Assembly (NCBI GenBank): GCA_008671135.1
Contig: RQAP01000022.1
Span: 1 to 42,020, forward strand
Source: Collinsella aerofaciens
Lineage (GTDB): Bacteria > Actinomycetota > Coriobacteriia > Coriobacteriales > Coriobacteriaceae
Length of the DNA stretch: 42,020 nucleotides
Reading direction: 5' to 3'
The translations under genes were made by a program, and so were the position numbers. Within the stretch, counting starts at the first letter, position 1; each line of letters begins with the position of its first letter. Of this stretch, positions 31,546-40,682 are shown one piece after another. Under the pieces are notes generated by a model. The model worked only from the letters and a program-made list of their open reading frames with translations, searched no databases and had not been told where the DNA came from.

Positions 31546-32736
31546 ATGGCCTTTACCAAGAAGACCGTCCGCGACATCGATGTCGACGGAAAGCGCGTTC
31601 TCGTCCGCGTTGACTTTAACGTGCCTATCAAGGATGGCGTCGTTGGCGACACCACCCGTATCAAGGCTGCCCTGCCCACCATCAACTACCTCGTTGAGCA
31701 CAACGCTCGCGTCATCCTCATGAGCCACCTCGGCCGTCCCGAGGGCACCGGCTTCCAGCCCGAGCTGTCCCTCGAGCCCGTCGCCAAGAAGCTCGCTGAG
31801 CTCTCTGGTCTCGACGTTGCCTTTGTCGCTGACACCTACGGCGAGAAGGCTGCTGAGGCTGTCGCCGCCGTCGAGCCGGGTAAGGTCCTCGTTCTCGAGA
31901 ACGTCCGTTTTGACAAGCGTGAGAAGAAGAACGATCCCGAGATCGCCAAGAAGCTCGCTTCCTATGGTGACGTCTTCGTTCTCGATGCCTTCGGCACCGC
32001 TCACCGCGCCCAGGGTTCCGTCGTGGGCCCCGCCGCTTACCTGCCTGCCGTCGCCGGCTTCTTGCTCGAGAAGGAGGTCGACACGCTGACCGGCATCTTC
32101 GCCGAGCCCGAGCGCCCCTTCGTCGCCATCGTCGGCGGTTCCAAGGTTTCCTCCAAGATCGGCGTTCTCGATCACCTCATCGACTCCGCTGACACCCTGA
32201 TCATCGGTGGCGGCATGGCCTACACCTTCTTCCTGGCTCAGGGCCTGTCCGTTGGTCAGTCCCTCAAGGAAGAGGACTGGGTCGAGCGCGCCGGCGAGAT
32301 GCTCAAGAAGGCCGAGGAGAAGGGTGTCAAGATCCTGCTCCCCATCGACAACCGTGTTGCCGATCACTTTGGCGAGGACGCTGTCCCCGAGGTTGTTGCT
32401 TCCGACGCTATCCCCGACGATCGTGAGGGTATGGACATCGGTCCCAAGACCGAGGAGCTCTATGCCGAGGCTGTCAAGGGCGCCAAGACCGTGTTCTGGA
32501 ACGGCCCCATGGGCGTCTTCGAGTTTGACAACTTTGCTCACGGCACCCAGGCTATCGCCGAGGCTCTCGCCGAGGCTGACTGCACCTCGATCATCGGCGG
32601 TGGTGACTCTGTCGCAGCTGTCAACAAGTTCAACCTGGCCGACAAGATGAGCTGGATCTCCACCGGTGGTGGCGCTTCCATGGAGCTCGTCGAGGGTAAG
32701 GCCCTGCCCGGAGTGGAGGCGCTTCTCGATGCCTAA
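31546..32736 (+). CDS. pgk: Phosphoglycerate kinase
   Basis: Transfers phosphate from 1,3-bisphosphoglycerate to ADP in glycolysis. The 396-residue two-domain protein shows RVLVRVDFNVPIKDG (about 16-30), the substrate-binding SHLGRP, LENVRF, the hinge-side VAIVGGSKVSSKI, and the C-terminal nucleotide-site segments FWNGPMGVFE and IIGGGDSVAA with STGGGASME. ATG 31546 follows AAAGG at 9-nt spacing. Only 56 nt separate it from the gap terminator, and they hold a GTCTGCC/GGCAGAC hairpin (31500-31522) and no clear promoter. The end overlaps tpiA by 8 nt. Confidence 0.97.
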   Translation: MAFTKKTVRDIDVDGKRVLVRVDFNVPIKDGVVGDTTRIKAALPTINYLVEHNARVILMSHLGRPEGTGFQPELSLEPVAKKLAELSGLDVAFVADTYGEKAAEAVAAVEPGKVLVLENVRFDKREKKNDPEIAKKLASYGDVFVLDAFGTAHRAQGSVVGPAAYLPAVAGFLLEKEVDTLTGIFAEPERPFVAIVGGSKVSSKIGVLDHLIDSADTLIIGGGMAYTFFLAQGLSVGQSLKEEDWVERAGEMLKKAEEKGVKILLPIDNRVADHFGEDAVPEVVASDAIPDDREGMDIGPKTEELYAEAVKGAKTVFWNGPMGVFEFDNFAHGTQAIAEALAEADCTSIIGGGDSVAAVNKFNLADKMSWISTGGGASMELVEGKALPGVEALLDA

Positions 32737-33496
32737 TCGCACTCTTCTTATCGCTGGTAACTGGAAGATGAACAACGATGTCGCCGAGGCCGCCAAGCTC
32801 GCCGATGAGCTGGCTCAGGCTCTGCCCGAGGTTCCGGCTGGCGTCGAGGTGCTCGTCTGCCCTCCGACCATCGACATCACCACGGTTCATGACCGCATTC
32901 AGGCTGCCCCCATCGCCCTCGGTGCACAGAACGTGTACTGGGAGGCCAAGGGTGCCTTCACCGGTGAGTCTTCTTGCGACATGCTCAAGTCCGCTGGCTG
33001 CACCTACTGCATCATCGGTCACTCCGAGCGTCGCGACTACTTCCACGAGACCGACGAGGACCAGAACAAGAAGGCTAAGGCTCTCGTTGCCGCCGGTCTT
33101 GTTCCCGTCTTCTGCTGCGGCGAGTCCCTTGAGGTCCGCGAGGCTGGCACCTATGTCGAGCACGTCGTGAACCAGGTCAAGGCTGGCCTTGCTGGCCTTG
33201 AGATCACCTGCCCCAAGCAGGTCGTCGTCGCCTACGAGCCCATCTGGGCCATCGGCACCGGCAAGACCGCTACCGCCGAGGACGCTCAGGAGGTCTGCGG
33301 CGCTATCCGTGAGACCCTCAAGGAGATGTTCGGCGAGGAGCTCGCCGACGGCATCCGCGTTCTCTACGGCGGTTCCGCCAAGCCCGGCAACATCGCCGAG
33401 CTCGTCGCCAAGCCCGACGTTGACGGCGCCCTCGTGGGCGGCGCTTCGCTCAAGGCTGCCGACTTCGCCTCTATGGTCGTCAAGGCAGGCGAGTAG
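32729..33496 (+). CDS. tpiA: Triosephosphate isomerase
   Basis: Interconverts dihydroxyacetone phosphate and glyceraldehyde-3-phosphate. The 255-residue protein has the N-terminal AGNWKMN with catalytic Lys, IIGHSERR with the catalytic His, VAYEPIWAIGTGKTA with the catalytic Glu, and the phosphate loop LYGGSAKPGN. ATG 32729 lies inside the end of pgk (overlap 8 nt), just where the family start (RTLLIAGNW) requires it. gpmI begins 5 nt after its stop. Highly biased codons as in gap. Confidence 0.97.
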   Translation: MPNRTLLIAGNWKMNNDVAEAAKLADELAQALPEVPAGVEVLVCPPTIDITTVHDRIQAAPIALGAQNVYWEAKGAFTGESSCDMLKSAGCTYCIIGHSERRDYFHETDEDQNKKAKALVAAGLVPVFCCGESLEVREAGTYVEHVVNQVKAGLAGLEITCPKQVVVAYEPIWAIGTGKTATAEDAQEVCGAIRETLKEMFGEELADGIRVLYGGSAKPGNIAELVAKPDVDGALVGGASLKAADFASMVVKAGE

Positions 33497-33501
33497 GACA
33501 T

Positions 33502-35055
33502 ATGGCACAGCGTCATCTTCCTGCACTCCTGATCATCATGGATGGTTGCGGCCTTGCTCCGGCTGATGGCGAGAACGCCGTCGCCGCTGCCAAGACGCCC
33601 TTCCTTGATAACCTGTACGAGAAGTACCCCCACACCACGCTCGGCGCTTCGGGCGAGGACGTGGGTCTTCCCGATGGCCAGATGGGTAACTCCGAGGTGG
33701 GTCACCTCAACATCGGTGCCGGACGCATCGTGTTCCAGGAGCTTTCGCGCATCAATAACGCCATCAAGGACGGCTCCATCGCCAAGAACGAGGTCTTCGT
33801 CAAGGCTATGGACGACGTCAAGGCTGACGGCAAGACTCTCCACCTCATGGGCCTTATGAGCCCTGGCGGTGTTCATTCTCACATGAACCACGTCGAGGCT
33901 CTGGTCAAGATGGCTGCCGAGCACGGTGTCAAGACCGTTCGCGTCCACGCCTTCATGGATGGTCGCGACGTCGACCCGCAGTCCGGTGCCGGTTACATGA
34001 GTGAGTTCTGCGCCTTCCTGGCTAAGATTTCCGAGGAGACCGGTTGCGACGCTCGCGTTGCCACCGTCTCGGGCCGTTATTGGGCCATGGACCGCGACAA
34101 TCGTTGGGAGCGCATCCAGCGCGCCTACGACGTCATGGTCAACGCGTCCGATGCTGATACCGACCCCGTTGCCGGTATCAAGGCCTACTACGAGAAGGAT
34201 CCGCGCGGCGACGAGTTCGTCGAGCCCTTTGCTGCCCACAACGAGGGCATCCACGAGGGCGACGCGGCCATCTTCTTCAACTTCCGTCCCGACCGCGCTC
34301 GTCAGATGACCCGCGTGTTCACGGACAAGGAGTTCGACGGCTTTGAGCGCGAGCAGATCAAGCTTTCGCACTTTGTGACGATGACCGAGTACGATCCGAC
34401 GTTTGACGTCGAGGTCGCCTTCCCCAAGACGTTCCCGGAGAACGTCCTAGCCGACGTTATCGCCGCCAATGGCCTGAAGCAGCTGCACACTGCCGAGACC
34501 GAGAAGTACGCCCACGTGACGTTCTTCCTCAACGGCGGCATCGAGGAGCCCAAGGAGGGCGAGGAGCGCGTGCTCGTCGCTTCCCCCAAGGTCGCTACCT
34601 ACGATCTGCAGCCCGAGATGAGCGCTCCCGAGGTTACCGAGAAGCTCGTCGCCGCCATCAACGAGGATCGCGCTGATTTCTACATCGTGAACTTCGCGAA
34701 CTGCGACATGGTTGGTCACACCGGTGTCTTCGACGCTGCCGTTAAGGCCGTTGAGGCTGTTGACGATGCCCTGTCCAAGGTTGTCCCGGCGATTCTCGCC
34801 AAGGGCGGCTTTGCACTGATTACCGCCGACCACGGCAACGCCGATCACATGTTTGACGTTGCTTCCGACGGTTCCAAGCATCCGTTTACGGCTCACACCA
34901 CCAACCGCGTGCCGTTCATCATCGTTGATGAGAAGGCCAAGCTCACCGGTATCGAGGACGGCCGTCTTTCCGATATCGCTCCGACCATGCTCACCATGGC
35001 TGGTATTGAGCCTTCCGCCGAGATGACGGGCCGCGTGCTCGCTACCGAGGCCTAA
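33502..35055 (+). CDS. gpmI: 2,3-bisphosphoglycerate-independent phosphoglycerate mutase
   Basis: Manganese-dependent isomerase of 3- and 2-phosphoglycerate, alkaline-phosphatase fold. The 517-residue protein has LIIMDGCGLAP at the start (metal Asp), the phosphoserine region GQMGNSEVGHLNIGAGR, HLMGLMSPGGVHSH, AFMDGRDVDP, SGRYWAMDRDNRW, NFRPDRARQM, and the C-terminal metal ligands in NCDMVGHTG and ITADHGNAD. ATG 33502 is 5 nt after tpiA; the ribosome site GAGTAGGAC overlaps the tpiA stop. It closes the pgk-tpiA-gpmI unit with a strong terminator. The cofactor-independent enzyme type sits beside the other triose genes. Confidence 0.97.
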   Translation: MAQRHLPALLIIMDGCGLAPADGENAVAAAKTPFLDNLYEKYPHTTLGASGEDVGLPDGQMGNSEVGHLNIGAGRIVFQELSRINNAIKDGSIAKNEVFVKAMDDVKADGKTLHLMGLMSPGGVHSHMNHVEALVKMAAEHGVKTVRVHAFMDGRDVDPQSGAGYMSEFCAFLAKISEETGCDARVATVSGRYWAMDRDNRWERIQRAYDVMVNASDADTDPVAGIKAYYEKDPRGDEFVEPFAAHNEGIHEGDAAIFFNFRPDRARQMTRVFTDKEFDGFEREQIKLSHFVTMTEYDPTFDVEVAFPKTFPENVLADVIAANGLKQLHTAETEKYAHVTFFLNGGIEEPKEGEERVLVASPKVATYDLQPEMSAPEVTEKLVAAINEDRADFYIVNFANCDMVGHTGVFDAAVKAVEAVDDALSKVVPAILAKGGFALITADHGNADHMFDVASDGSKHPFTAHTTNRVPFIIVDEKAKLTGIEDGRLSDIAPTMLTMAGIEPSAEMTGRVLATEA

Positions 35056-35080
35056 TAGAAAACAAATACCGTTTTCTAGC

Positions 35081-35115
35081 AAGGGGGTTGTCCACAACCG
35101 GACAACCCCCTTTTT
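35081..35115 (+). terminator. Terminator after gpmI
   Basis: AAGGGGGTTGTCC (35081-35093) pairs perfectly with GGACAACCCCCTT (35100-35112) over a 6-nt loop, ending in TTTTT. Confidence 0.95.
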
Positions 35116-35174
35116 GGTATTTCTGCCATTTCTACCCCGTCCCCGAGTGGCAGGTAGGGGAGAGCGGGGGATTG

Positions 35175-35183
35175 TGGTACAGT
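35175..35183 (+). promoter_or_regulatory. Extended -10 promoter of secG
   Basis: TGG-TACAGT is an extended -10 element about 36 nt ahead of the secG ATG and after the gpmI terminator. No good -35 is seen, which extended -10 promoters tolerate. Confidence 0.4.
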
Positions 35184-35219
35184 ACTGGAGTTTGAACTGT
35201 TCTATTAAGGAGCTTATCT

Positions 35220-35474
35220 ATGGGTCCGTTCCAGATTCTTCTGTTTGTCGTTTGGGCTGTTTCTGCCGTGGCGCTGACGATTCTCGTCCTGATGCATTCC
35301 GGTAAGGGTACCGGCGTTTCGGATATGATCGCTAGCTCGCTGTATAACTCCAGCTCTGCCACGGGCGTCATGGAGCAGAACCTCGATCGCCTGACCGTCA
35401 TCATGGCTGTCGTATTTGCCGTGTGTGTCGTTCTGTGCATGTTCTTCTTCCCGCAGGGCATCGTCGGCTACTAA
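35220..35474 (+). CDS. secG: Preprotein translocase subunit SecG
   Basis: Small auxiliary membrane subunit of the SecYEG protein-export channel. The 84-residue protein has two hydrophobic helices (about 5-25 and 58-77). They are separated by the family-typical loop LMHSGKGTGVSDMIASSLYNSS, which carries the conserved HSGKG. ATG 35220 follows AAGGAG at 8-nt spacing. The gap-pgk-tpi-secG order is common in actinobacteria and other Gram-positives. It has its own terminator. Confidence 0.93.
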   Translation: MGPFQILLFVVWAVSAVALTILVLMHSGKGTGVSDMIASSLYNSSSATGVMEQNLDRLTVIMAVVFAVCVVLCMFFFPQGIVGY

Positions 35475-35497
35475 GCATCGGCGTATATACGTTTGTA

Positions 35498-35526
35498 AAG
35501 GGTCCTGCATGTGCGGGGCCCTTTTT
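35498..35526 (+). terminator. Terminator after secG
   Basis: AAGGG-TCC-TGC (35498-35508) pairs with GCGGGGCCCTT (35513-35523) with two G-U pairs and a 4-nt loop; TTTTT follows. Confidence 0.88.
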
Positions 35527-35767
35527 GTTTACAGACTTGTAACAGAGTCAAAATATCCCCACATACTTCGCCCAACTAAAGAAATTCTCGACCGTTAACC
35601 GGAATTAGCCCCAAATCGTGAATAAAATGCGCTACTGTATTGCAAAACGTTGGCCTGTTGTGCATAACCAGCCATAGCAGCGGGCGGCGTTTTGATGGTT
35701 CGGATCGGATTGTCTCGACATATGTCCGACTGAACATTTCTTTGTCCTATCTCATAAGGAGGATGGC
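35527..35767 (+). promoter_or_regulatory. Upstream region of the opp operon
   Basis: About 240 nt, AT-richer than the genes. It contains AAAACGTT (35644-35651), a weaker version of the LacI-type core seen ahead of gap and the sialate operon. No convincing -35/-10 pair could be fixed. It ends in a strong ribosome site, AAGGAGG. Confidence 0.35.
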
Positions 35768-37444
35768 ATGGCTGATTCTATGTTCCACCAGCCCGTTATG
35801 GGTCGTCGCGCCTTTGTCGGCGGTACCCTTGCTGCGAGCTCCATGGCTTTTCTTGCCGCATGCGGCAAGAAGGGCGGCGACGCTTCCGGTTCTGAGTCCG
35901 GTTCGACGCTGAACTTCTACATCAACAACCCGGTCTGCATCGACCCCTACAACGTCCAGGAGGATCAGGGCACTCAGGTCGAGTACCAGCTGTTCGATGC
36001 TCTGACCTCTTACGACGCCGAGAAGGGCAAGATCGTCCCGCTGGCTTGCGAGTCCTTCGAGGCCAACGACGACGCCACCGAGTTCACCTTCAAGATCAAG
36101 AAGGCCAAGTTCCACAACGGTGACGACGTTACCTCCAAGTCCTTCAAGCTCGCTTGGGAGCGTCTGGTCAACACCAAGTCGGCCATCGCTACCGAGTACG
36201 GTCCTTCCGAGGTCTCCTATCACCTTTCCATGGTCGAGGGCTATGATGACCTGCTTGCCGGTAACGCTACCGAGCTCAGCGGTGTTACTTGCCCCGACGA
36301 TGAGACCCTCGTCGTTAAGCTGTCTTCCGCTTACGCCGACTTCCCCTTCGTCGCCTCTCACCCGGCTCTGTCCCCGGTTCCCGAGTGCGCCGAGTCCGAT
36401 GTTAAGAGCTTCTACCTTGCCCCGATCGGTAACGGCCCGTTCATGATGGACGGCAAGTGGGAGGATGGTCAGGAGATCAACCTCAAGAAGTTCGACGATT
36501 ACTATGGCGACAAGGCCAAGATCGATGGCATCCACTTCCAGGTCATCAAGGACATGGAGACCGCCTACAAGGAGTTCCAGGCCGGTAACCTCGATATCTG
36601 CGACGTTCCCGTTGCTCAGATCGACGCTGCCAAGAAGGATCGCGGCGTGTCCAAGGACGGCTACACCATGGGCGACGGCGAGCGCATGCTGCTCGGCGCC
36701 GAGCCTTCCACCTACTACCTGACCTGCAACACCACGGCTGAGCCGTTCAACAACGCCGACCTGCGCAGGGGTATCTCCCTGGCCATTAACCGTGAGGCCA
36801 TCTGCAAGACCATCTTCAAGGGTACCCGTACCCCCGCCGACGGCATTGTTCCTCCGGGCATCGATGGCTACAAGGAGGGCGCATGGGAGTTCTGCGCCTA
36901 CGATGTCGACAAGGCTAACGAGTACCTCGACAAGGTCGCTCCTGCCGGCGCCAACGGTGACCGTGGTATTAACGTGACGCTGTCCTACAACCAGGACGGT
37001 GGCCACAAGGAGATCATGGAGTCCATCATCGGCGACCTCGCCAAGGTCGGCGTTACCGCTGTCTCCGATACCCCTGAGTGGTCTGCGCTGCTCGAGCAGT
37101 ACCAGAACTTCAACTATCAGTTCGGTCGTCTGGGCTGGATTGCCGACTACCCGATCATGGACAACTTCCTGTATCCGCTGTTCCACTCCGACTCCCTCGG
37201 TGGCGACAACCGCTCCGGTTACAACAACCCCGAGTTCGACGCCAAGGTCGACGAGGCCCGTACCACGGTTGACGACGAAGAGCGCGTCGCTAAGATGCAG
37301 GAGGCCGACGCAATGGTCGCTGCCGACTGCCCGGTCATCCCGGTGATGTTCTACACGCACACCATCGCCGGCTCCGATCGCATCAAGCACCTCTATGTCG
37401 ATCCGCAGAAGCACGCCGAGCTGGGTACCGCTGAGCTCGCCTAA
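35768..37444 (+). CDS. oppA: Tat-type lipoprotein, oligopeptide ABC transporter binding protein
   Basis: Extracellular lipid-anchored peptide-binding protein (SBP_bac_5). The N-terminus has GRRAFVGG with twin Arg13-Arg14, a hydrophobic stretch and lipobox LAAC (C32), so Tat export and lipidation are likely. The body has OppA-like features: a long first lobe, DDVTSKSFKLAWERLV, PFNNADLRRGISLAINREAI, the GWIADYPIMDNFLYPLFHSDS segment typical of OppA-type proteins, and a C-terminal PVIPVMFYTHTIAGSDRIK. At 558 residues it has the OppA size. ATG 35768 follows AAGGAGG. It leads a complete five-gene importer; a 156-nt gap with a hairpin separates it from oppB. Confidence 0.92.
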   Translation: MADSMFHQPVMGRRAFVGGTLAASSMAFLAACGKKGGDASGSESGSTLNFYINNPVCIDPYNVQEDQGTQVEYQLFDALTSYDAEKGKIVPLACESFEANDDATEFTFKIKKAKFHNGDDVTSKSFKLAWERLVNTKSAIATEYGPSEVSYHLSMVEGYDDLLAGNATELSGVTCPDDETLVVKLSSAYADFPFVASHPALSPVPECAESDVKSFYLAPIGNGPFMMDGKWEDGQEINLKKFDDYYGDKAKIDGIHFQVIKDMETAYKEFQAGNLDICDVPVAQIDAAKKDRGVSKDGYTMGDGERMLLGAEPSTYYLTCNTTAEPFNNADLRRGISLAINREAICKTIFKGTRTPADGIVPPGIDGYKEGAWEFCAYDVDKANEYLDKVAPAGANGDRGINVTLSYNQDGGHKEIMESIIGDLAKVGVTAVSDTPEWSALLEQYQNFNYQFGRLGWIADYPIMDNFLYPLFHSDSLGGDNRSGYNNPEFDAKVDEARTTVDDEERVAKMQEADAMVAADCPVIPVMFYTHTIAGSDRIKHLYVDPQKHAELGTAELA

Positions 37445-37540
37445 GAGTTTGCAGCTTCCGTGAGGGTCAAGTATTTACGTAGACCTCATGGGAAACATAC
37501 AGTTCCCCCTAACCTGGGGTAAACTGGCTGATGGTAATTT

Positions 37541-37570
37541 TGGGATGCCGGTCTGGCGATCGGCATCCCA
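37541..37570 (+). terminator. Hairpin between oppA and oppB (partial terminator)
   Basis: TGGGATGCCG (37541-37550) pairs perfectly with CGGCATCCCA (37561-37570) over a 10-nt loop, followed by the short TTTAGG. It is likely leaky and would keep oppA message above that of the channel genes. Confidence 0.5.
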
Positions 37571-37600
37571 TTTAGGTTAATCCCTAGATAGGGGAGTGGT

Positions 37601-38638
37601 ATGGGTAAGTACATCGTTAAACGTGTGCTTCAGTTCATCCCGGTGTTTTTGGGCGTTACGCTGATTCTGTTCGCCCTCCAGAATATCGTGCCGGGAGATC
37701 CGATCAAGCTGATCGGTGGAGACAAGGCTCTGTCCCCCGAGGTGGAGCTTCAGCTTCGCGTTCGCTATCACCTGGTCCAGACGGACGAGGACGGCAACGC
37801 GATTCTTGACGAGAACGGCGACCCCGTTCAAACGTCGCTCGTGGACCGTTACTTGTATTACATGAACGGCCTGCTTCATGGCGATCTGGGCAATTCGTAT
37901 CAGCGCAAGCTGCCGGTTACGGAGATCTTTGCCCAGAAGTATCCGTATACGGTCAAACTTGCCGCGTGCGCCATCGTGCTCGAGGCAATCATGGGTATCG
38001 GTGCGGGTATCATTTCGGCGGTAAAGCGTTATTCCTTCTGGGATATTTTGGTAACGCTCACCACCTCGATCCTCGTTGCCGTCCCGGCCTTCTGGCTCGG
38101 TATGTTGCTGCAGCTGTTCTTTGGCGTCATCCTCAAGGATGCCACCGGCGGCGCATTCTCCATGCCGATTTCGGGTGCCGGCGGTTCCAGCTCTCAGTAT
38201 CAGGATTGGATGCACTATGTGCTTCCGACCATTACGCTGGCTTCGGTTTCGACCGCCTATGCTGCCCGCATTATGCGCTCGCAGCTGCTTGACGTCATGA
38301 ACCAGGATTACATCCGTACGGCCAAGGCCAAGGGTCTCTCCAATCGCGCGATCATCATCAAGCATGCGCTTAAGAATGCACTCATCCCCGTCGTTACCTA
38401 TATTGGTGTCGACTTTGGCGGCATGCTTTCGGGCGCCATCCTGACCGAGACGGTCTTCAACTGGCCCGGTATCGGCTATGAGGTCTATCGCGCCATTAGC
38501 ATGCGTGACTGGCCCATCGTTATGGGCGGCGTTACGCTCATCGTCGTCGTCGTCATGGTGATCAACCTGCTCGTCGACATTAGCTATGCATTCCTCGACC
38601 CGCGCATCCGCCTTGGCGGTCCGTCGGATAAGGCCTAA
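37601..38638 (+). CDS. oppB: Oligopeptide ABC transporter permease OppB
   Basis: Channel subunit in the membrane. The 345-residue protein begins GKYIVKRVLQFIPVFLGVTLILFALQ, the standard OppB/DppB first helix, then NIVPGDPIKLIGGDKALSPEVELQLR. Five more helices follow, with the EAA loop around DYIRTAKAKGLSNRAIIIKHALKNALIPVVTYIG and the end YAFLDPRIRLG. It is a little longer than usual owing to an insertion near residues 60-80 (QTDEDGNAILDENGDPVQT) that is acidic and probably extracytoplasmic. ATG 37601 follows AGGGGAG. oppC starts 14 nt after its stop. Confidence 0.93.
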   Translation: MGKYIVKRVLQFIPVFLGVTLILFALQNIVPGDPIKLIGGDKALSPEVELQLRVRYHLVQTDEDGNAILDENGDPVQTSLVDRYLYYMNGLLHGDLGNSYQRKLPVTEIFAQKYPYTVKLAACAIVLEAIMGIGAGIISAVKRYSFWDILVTLTTSILVAVPAFWLGMLLQLFFGVILKDATGGAFSMPISGAGGSSSQYQDWMHYVLPTITLASVSTAYAARIMRSQLLDVMNQDYIRTAKAKGLSNRAIIIKHALKNALIPVVTYIGVDFGGMLSGAILTETVFNWPGIGYEVYRAISMRDWPIVMGGVTLIVVVVMVINLLVDISYAFLDPRIRLGGPSDKA

Positions 38639-38652
38639 GGGAGGTACGTCTC

Positions 38653-39588
38653 ATGCAGGAAACTGATTCTCAGTCTCAGGAGCAGGCTACCGCCACCAAG
38701 GCCGCATCTGCTCCCGCCAAGTCCCGCACGCTGTGGGGCGACGCTTTTAAGCGTCTTCGTAAGAACAAGCTCGCCGTTATCGGTGTCTGCTGGATCATCA
38801 TCGTCGTTGTGGTTGCCCTGACCGCAGATCTGTGGGCTAAGCCCTGGCTCGGTTCGCCGACGGCTTCCGACTCAACCACCATGGCCCAGACGTCGCTGAT
38901 GGCTCCGTGTGCAGAGCACCCGTTTGGCACCGACGCCCTTGGTCGTGACATTCTCGTCCGCGTTATCTACGGTGCACGTGTTTCGCTTTCCGTCGGTATT
39001 ATGGCCACTGCGATCTCCACGGTGATTGGTCTGGTCATGGGTGCCCTAGCCGGTTTCTACGGCGGCATCTGGGATACGATCATCATGCGCTGCGCGGATA
39101 TCTTCCTGGCATTCCCGTACGTGCTTTTCGTTGTCGCCATGATCGCCGTTATCGGCCGTGGTCTTCAGAACGTCTTTTTTGCCATCGGCATTCTCGGCTG
39201 GCCTTCGATTGCGCGCGTCTTCCGCTCTGCAATCTTGACGGTCAAGGAAAACGATTATGTTGACGCTGCGCGCGCGATGGGTGCATCTGATGCTCGTATC
39301 GTCGTGCGTCACATCTTCCCGAACTCCGTCGCCTCCATCGTGGTCTACGCGACCATGAACATTGGTGGCGCCATTCTGACCGAGTCCGCTCTGTCCTTCC
39401 TCGGCATGGGCGTTATTCCGCCTACGCCTTCGTGGGGCTCCATGATTCAGGACGGTCAGCAGTATCTTCTGACTGCCCCCTGGATGATGATCATGCCCGG
39501 TCTGGCAATTCTTTCGACGGTGCTCGCCTTCACCCTGCTGGGTGACGGTCTGCGCGACGCCCTCGACGTCAAGATGAAGGACGCATAA
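38653..39588 (+). CDS. oppC: Oligopeptide ABC transporter permease OppC
   Basis: Second channel subunit. After a hydrophilic N-terminal tail of about 30 residues rich in Gln, Ala and Lys come the first helix (LAVIGVCWIIIVVVVALTAD) and the OppC-typical HPFGTDALGRDILVRVIYGARVSL. The EAA loop is around DYVDAARAMGASDARIVVRHIFPNSVASIVVYATMNIG, and the end is LGDGLRDALDVKMKDA. The 311-residue length is standard. ATG 38653 has GGGAGGT upstream with about 8-nt spacing. oppD follows after 2 nt. Confidence 0.94.
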   Translation: MQETDSQSQEQATATKAASAPAKSRTLWGDAFKRLRKNKLAVIGVCWIIIVVVVALTADLWAKPWLGSPTASDSTTMAQTSLMAPCAEHPFGTDALGRDILVRVIYGARVSLSVGIMATAISTVIGLVMGALAGFYGGIWDTIIMRCADIFLAFPYVLFVVAMIAVIGRGLQNVFFAIGILGWPSIARVFRSAILTVKENDYVDAARAMGASDARIVVRHIFPNSVASIVVYATMNIGGAILTESALSFLGMGVIPPTPSWGSMIQDGQQYLLTAPWMMIMPGLAILSTVLAFTLLGDGLRDALDVKMKDA

Positions 39589-39590
39589 GG

Positions 39591-40682
39591 ATGAAGAAGA
39601 ACAAGAACTATGTGGACCTGAAGGACCAGCCGGTTCCCGAGGGCCAGCATCTGCTCGAGGTCGATGACCTTAAGATGTATTTCCACACCGAGGATGGCGT
39701 TGTTCGCGCTGTCGACGGTGTCTCCTACACGCTCGATCGCGGCGAGACCCTGGGCGTCGTCGGTGAGTCCGGCTCCGGTAAGTCCGTGACCGCCATGACC
39801 ATCATGGGTCTTATCTCGATGCCTCCGGGAAAGATCGAGGGCGGCGACGTTCGCTATCGCGGTCGTTCTATCCTCGAGATGACCGAGGAAGAGATGCAGC
39901 ACATTCGCGGTAACGACATCGCGATGATCTTCCAGGATCCTATGACCTCCTTGAACCCGGTCTATAAGATCGGCAAGCAGGTGGGCGAGGGCCTTCGTCT
40001 GCACCGTGGCTACTCCAAGCAGGAGGCGCTCAAGCGCGCTACCGAGCTTTTGGACCTCGTGGGTATCCCCGAGCCCGAGAAGCGCGTCAATGAGTATCCG
40101 CACCAGTTCTCCGGCGGTATGCGTCAGCGTGTCATGATCGCTATGGCTCTTGCCTGCGACCCCGATATCCTGATTGCCGACGAGCCCACGACGGCTCTGG
40201 ACGTTACCATTCAGGCTCAGATTATTGAGCTTATGCAGGAAATGCAGGAGAAGAACGGCAACGCCATCATCATGATCACCCATGACCTGGGCGTTGTCGC
40301 TGATATGGCCGACAAGATCATGGTTATGTACGCCGGCCGTCCCGTCGAGTTCGGTACTGCTGAGGAAATCTTCTACGAGAGCCGCCACCCCTACACCTGG
40401 GGCCTTATCCGCTCCATCCCGGAGCAGGCCATCGATGAGAAGAAACCGCTTACGCCGATTCATGGCAACCCGCCTTCGCTCATGAACCTGCCCGAGGGCT
40501 GCGTGTTCTCGCCTCGTTGCCCCTATGCGACCGATAAGTGCCGCAAGCAGCGCCCCGAGCGCGTTGTCACCGAGTCTGGTCACTACTCTGCGTGCCACTA
40601 CTCCGGTGACCCCGAGTTCCTCAAGAACGCTCCTGAGACGTCCCGTACGCGCAAGGATTCCAAGAAGGGAGGCGAGGCGTAA
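39591..40682 (+). CDS. oppD: Oligopeptide ABC transporter ATP-binding protein OppD
   Basis: First ATPase of the importer. The 363-residue protein has Walker A GESGSGKS, Q-loop MIFQDPMTSLNPV, signature FSGGMRQRV, Walker B ILIADEP and THD. The C-terminal OppD/F extension is complete, with PEGCVFSPRCPYATDKC and a further Cys in HYSACHY. Four cysteines in this spacing are the pattern that in related OppD/DppD proteins can hold an Fe-S cluster. The start is ATG 39591, with TAAGG immediately upstream. Its stop shares one base with the oppF ATG. Confidence 0.95.
   Translation: MKKNKNYVDLKDQPVPEGQHLLEVDDLKMYFHTEDGVVRAVDGVSYTLDRGETLGVVGESGSGKSVTAMTIMGLISMPPGKIEGGDVRYRGRSILEMTEEEMQHIRGNDIAMIFQDPMTSLNPVYKIGKQVGEGLRLHRGYSKQEALKRATELLDLVGIPEPEKRVNEYPHQFSGGMRQRVMIAMALACDPDILIADEPTTALDVTIQAQIIELMQEMQEKNGNAIIMITHDLGVVADMADKIMVMYAGRPVEFGTAEEIFYESRHPYTWGLIRSIPEQAIDEKKPLTPIHGNPPSLMNLPEGCVFSPRCPYATDKCRKQRPERVVTESGHYSACHYSGDPEFLKNAPETSRTRKDSKKGGEA

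Noticed and set aside
31471..37414. Other long antisense frames opposite pgk, tpiA, gpmI and oppA
   Set aside because: Same codon-bias shadow effect; translations are low-complexity (Val/Leu/Asp/Gly rich) with no domains.
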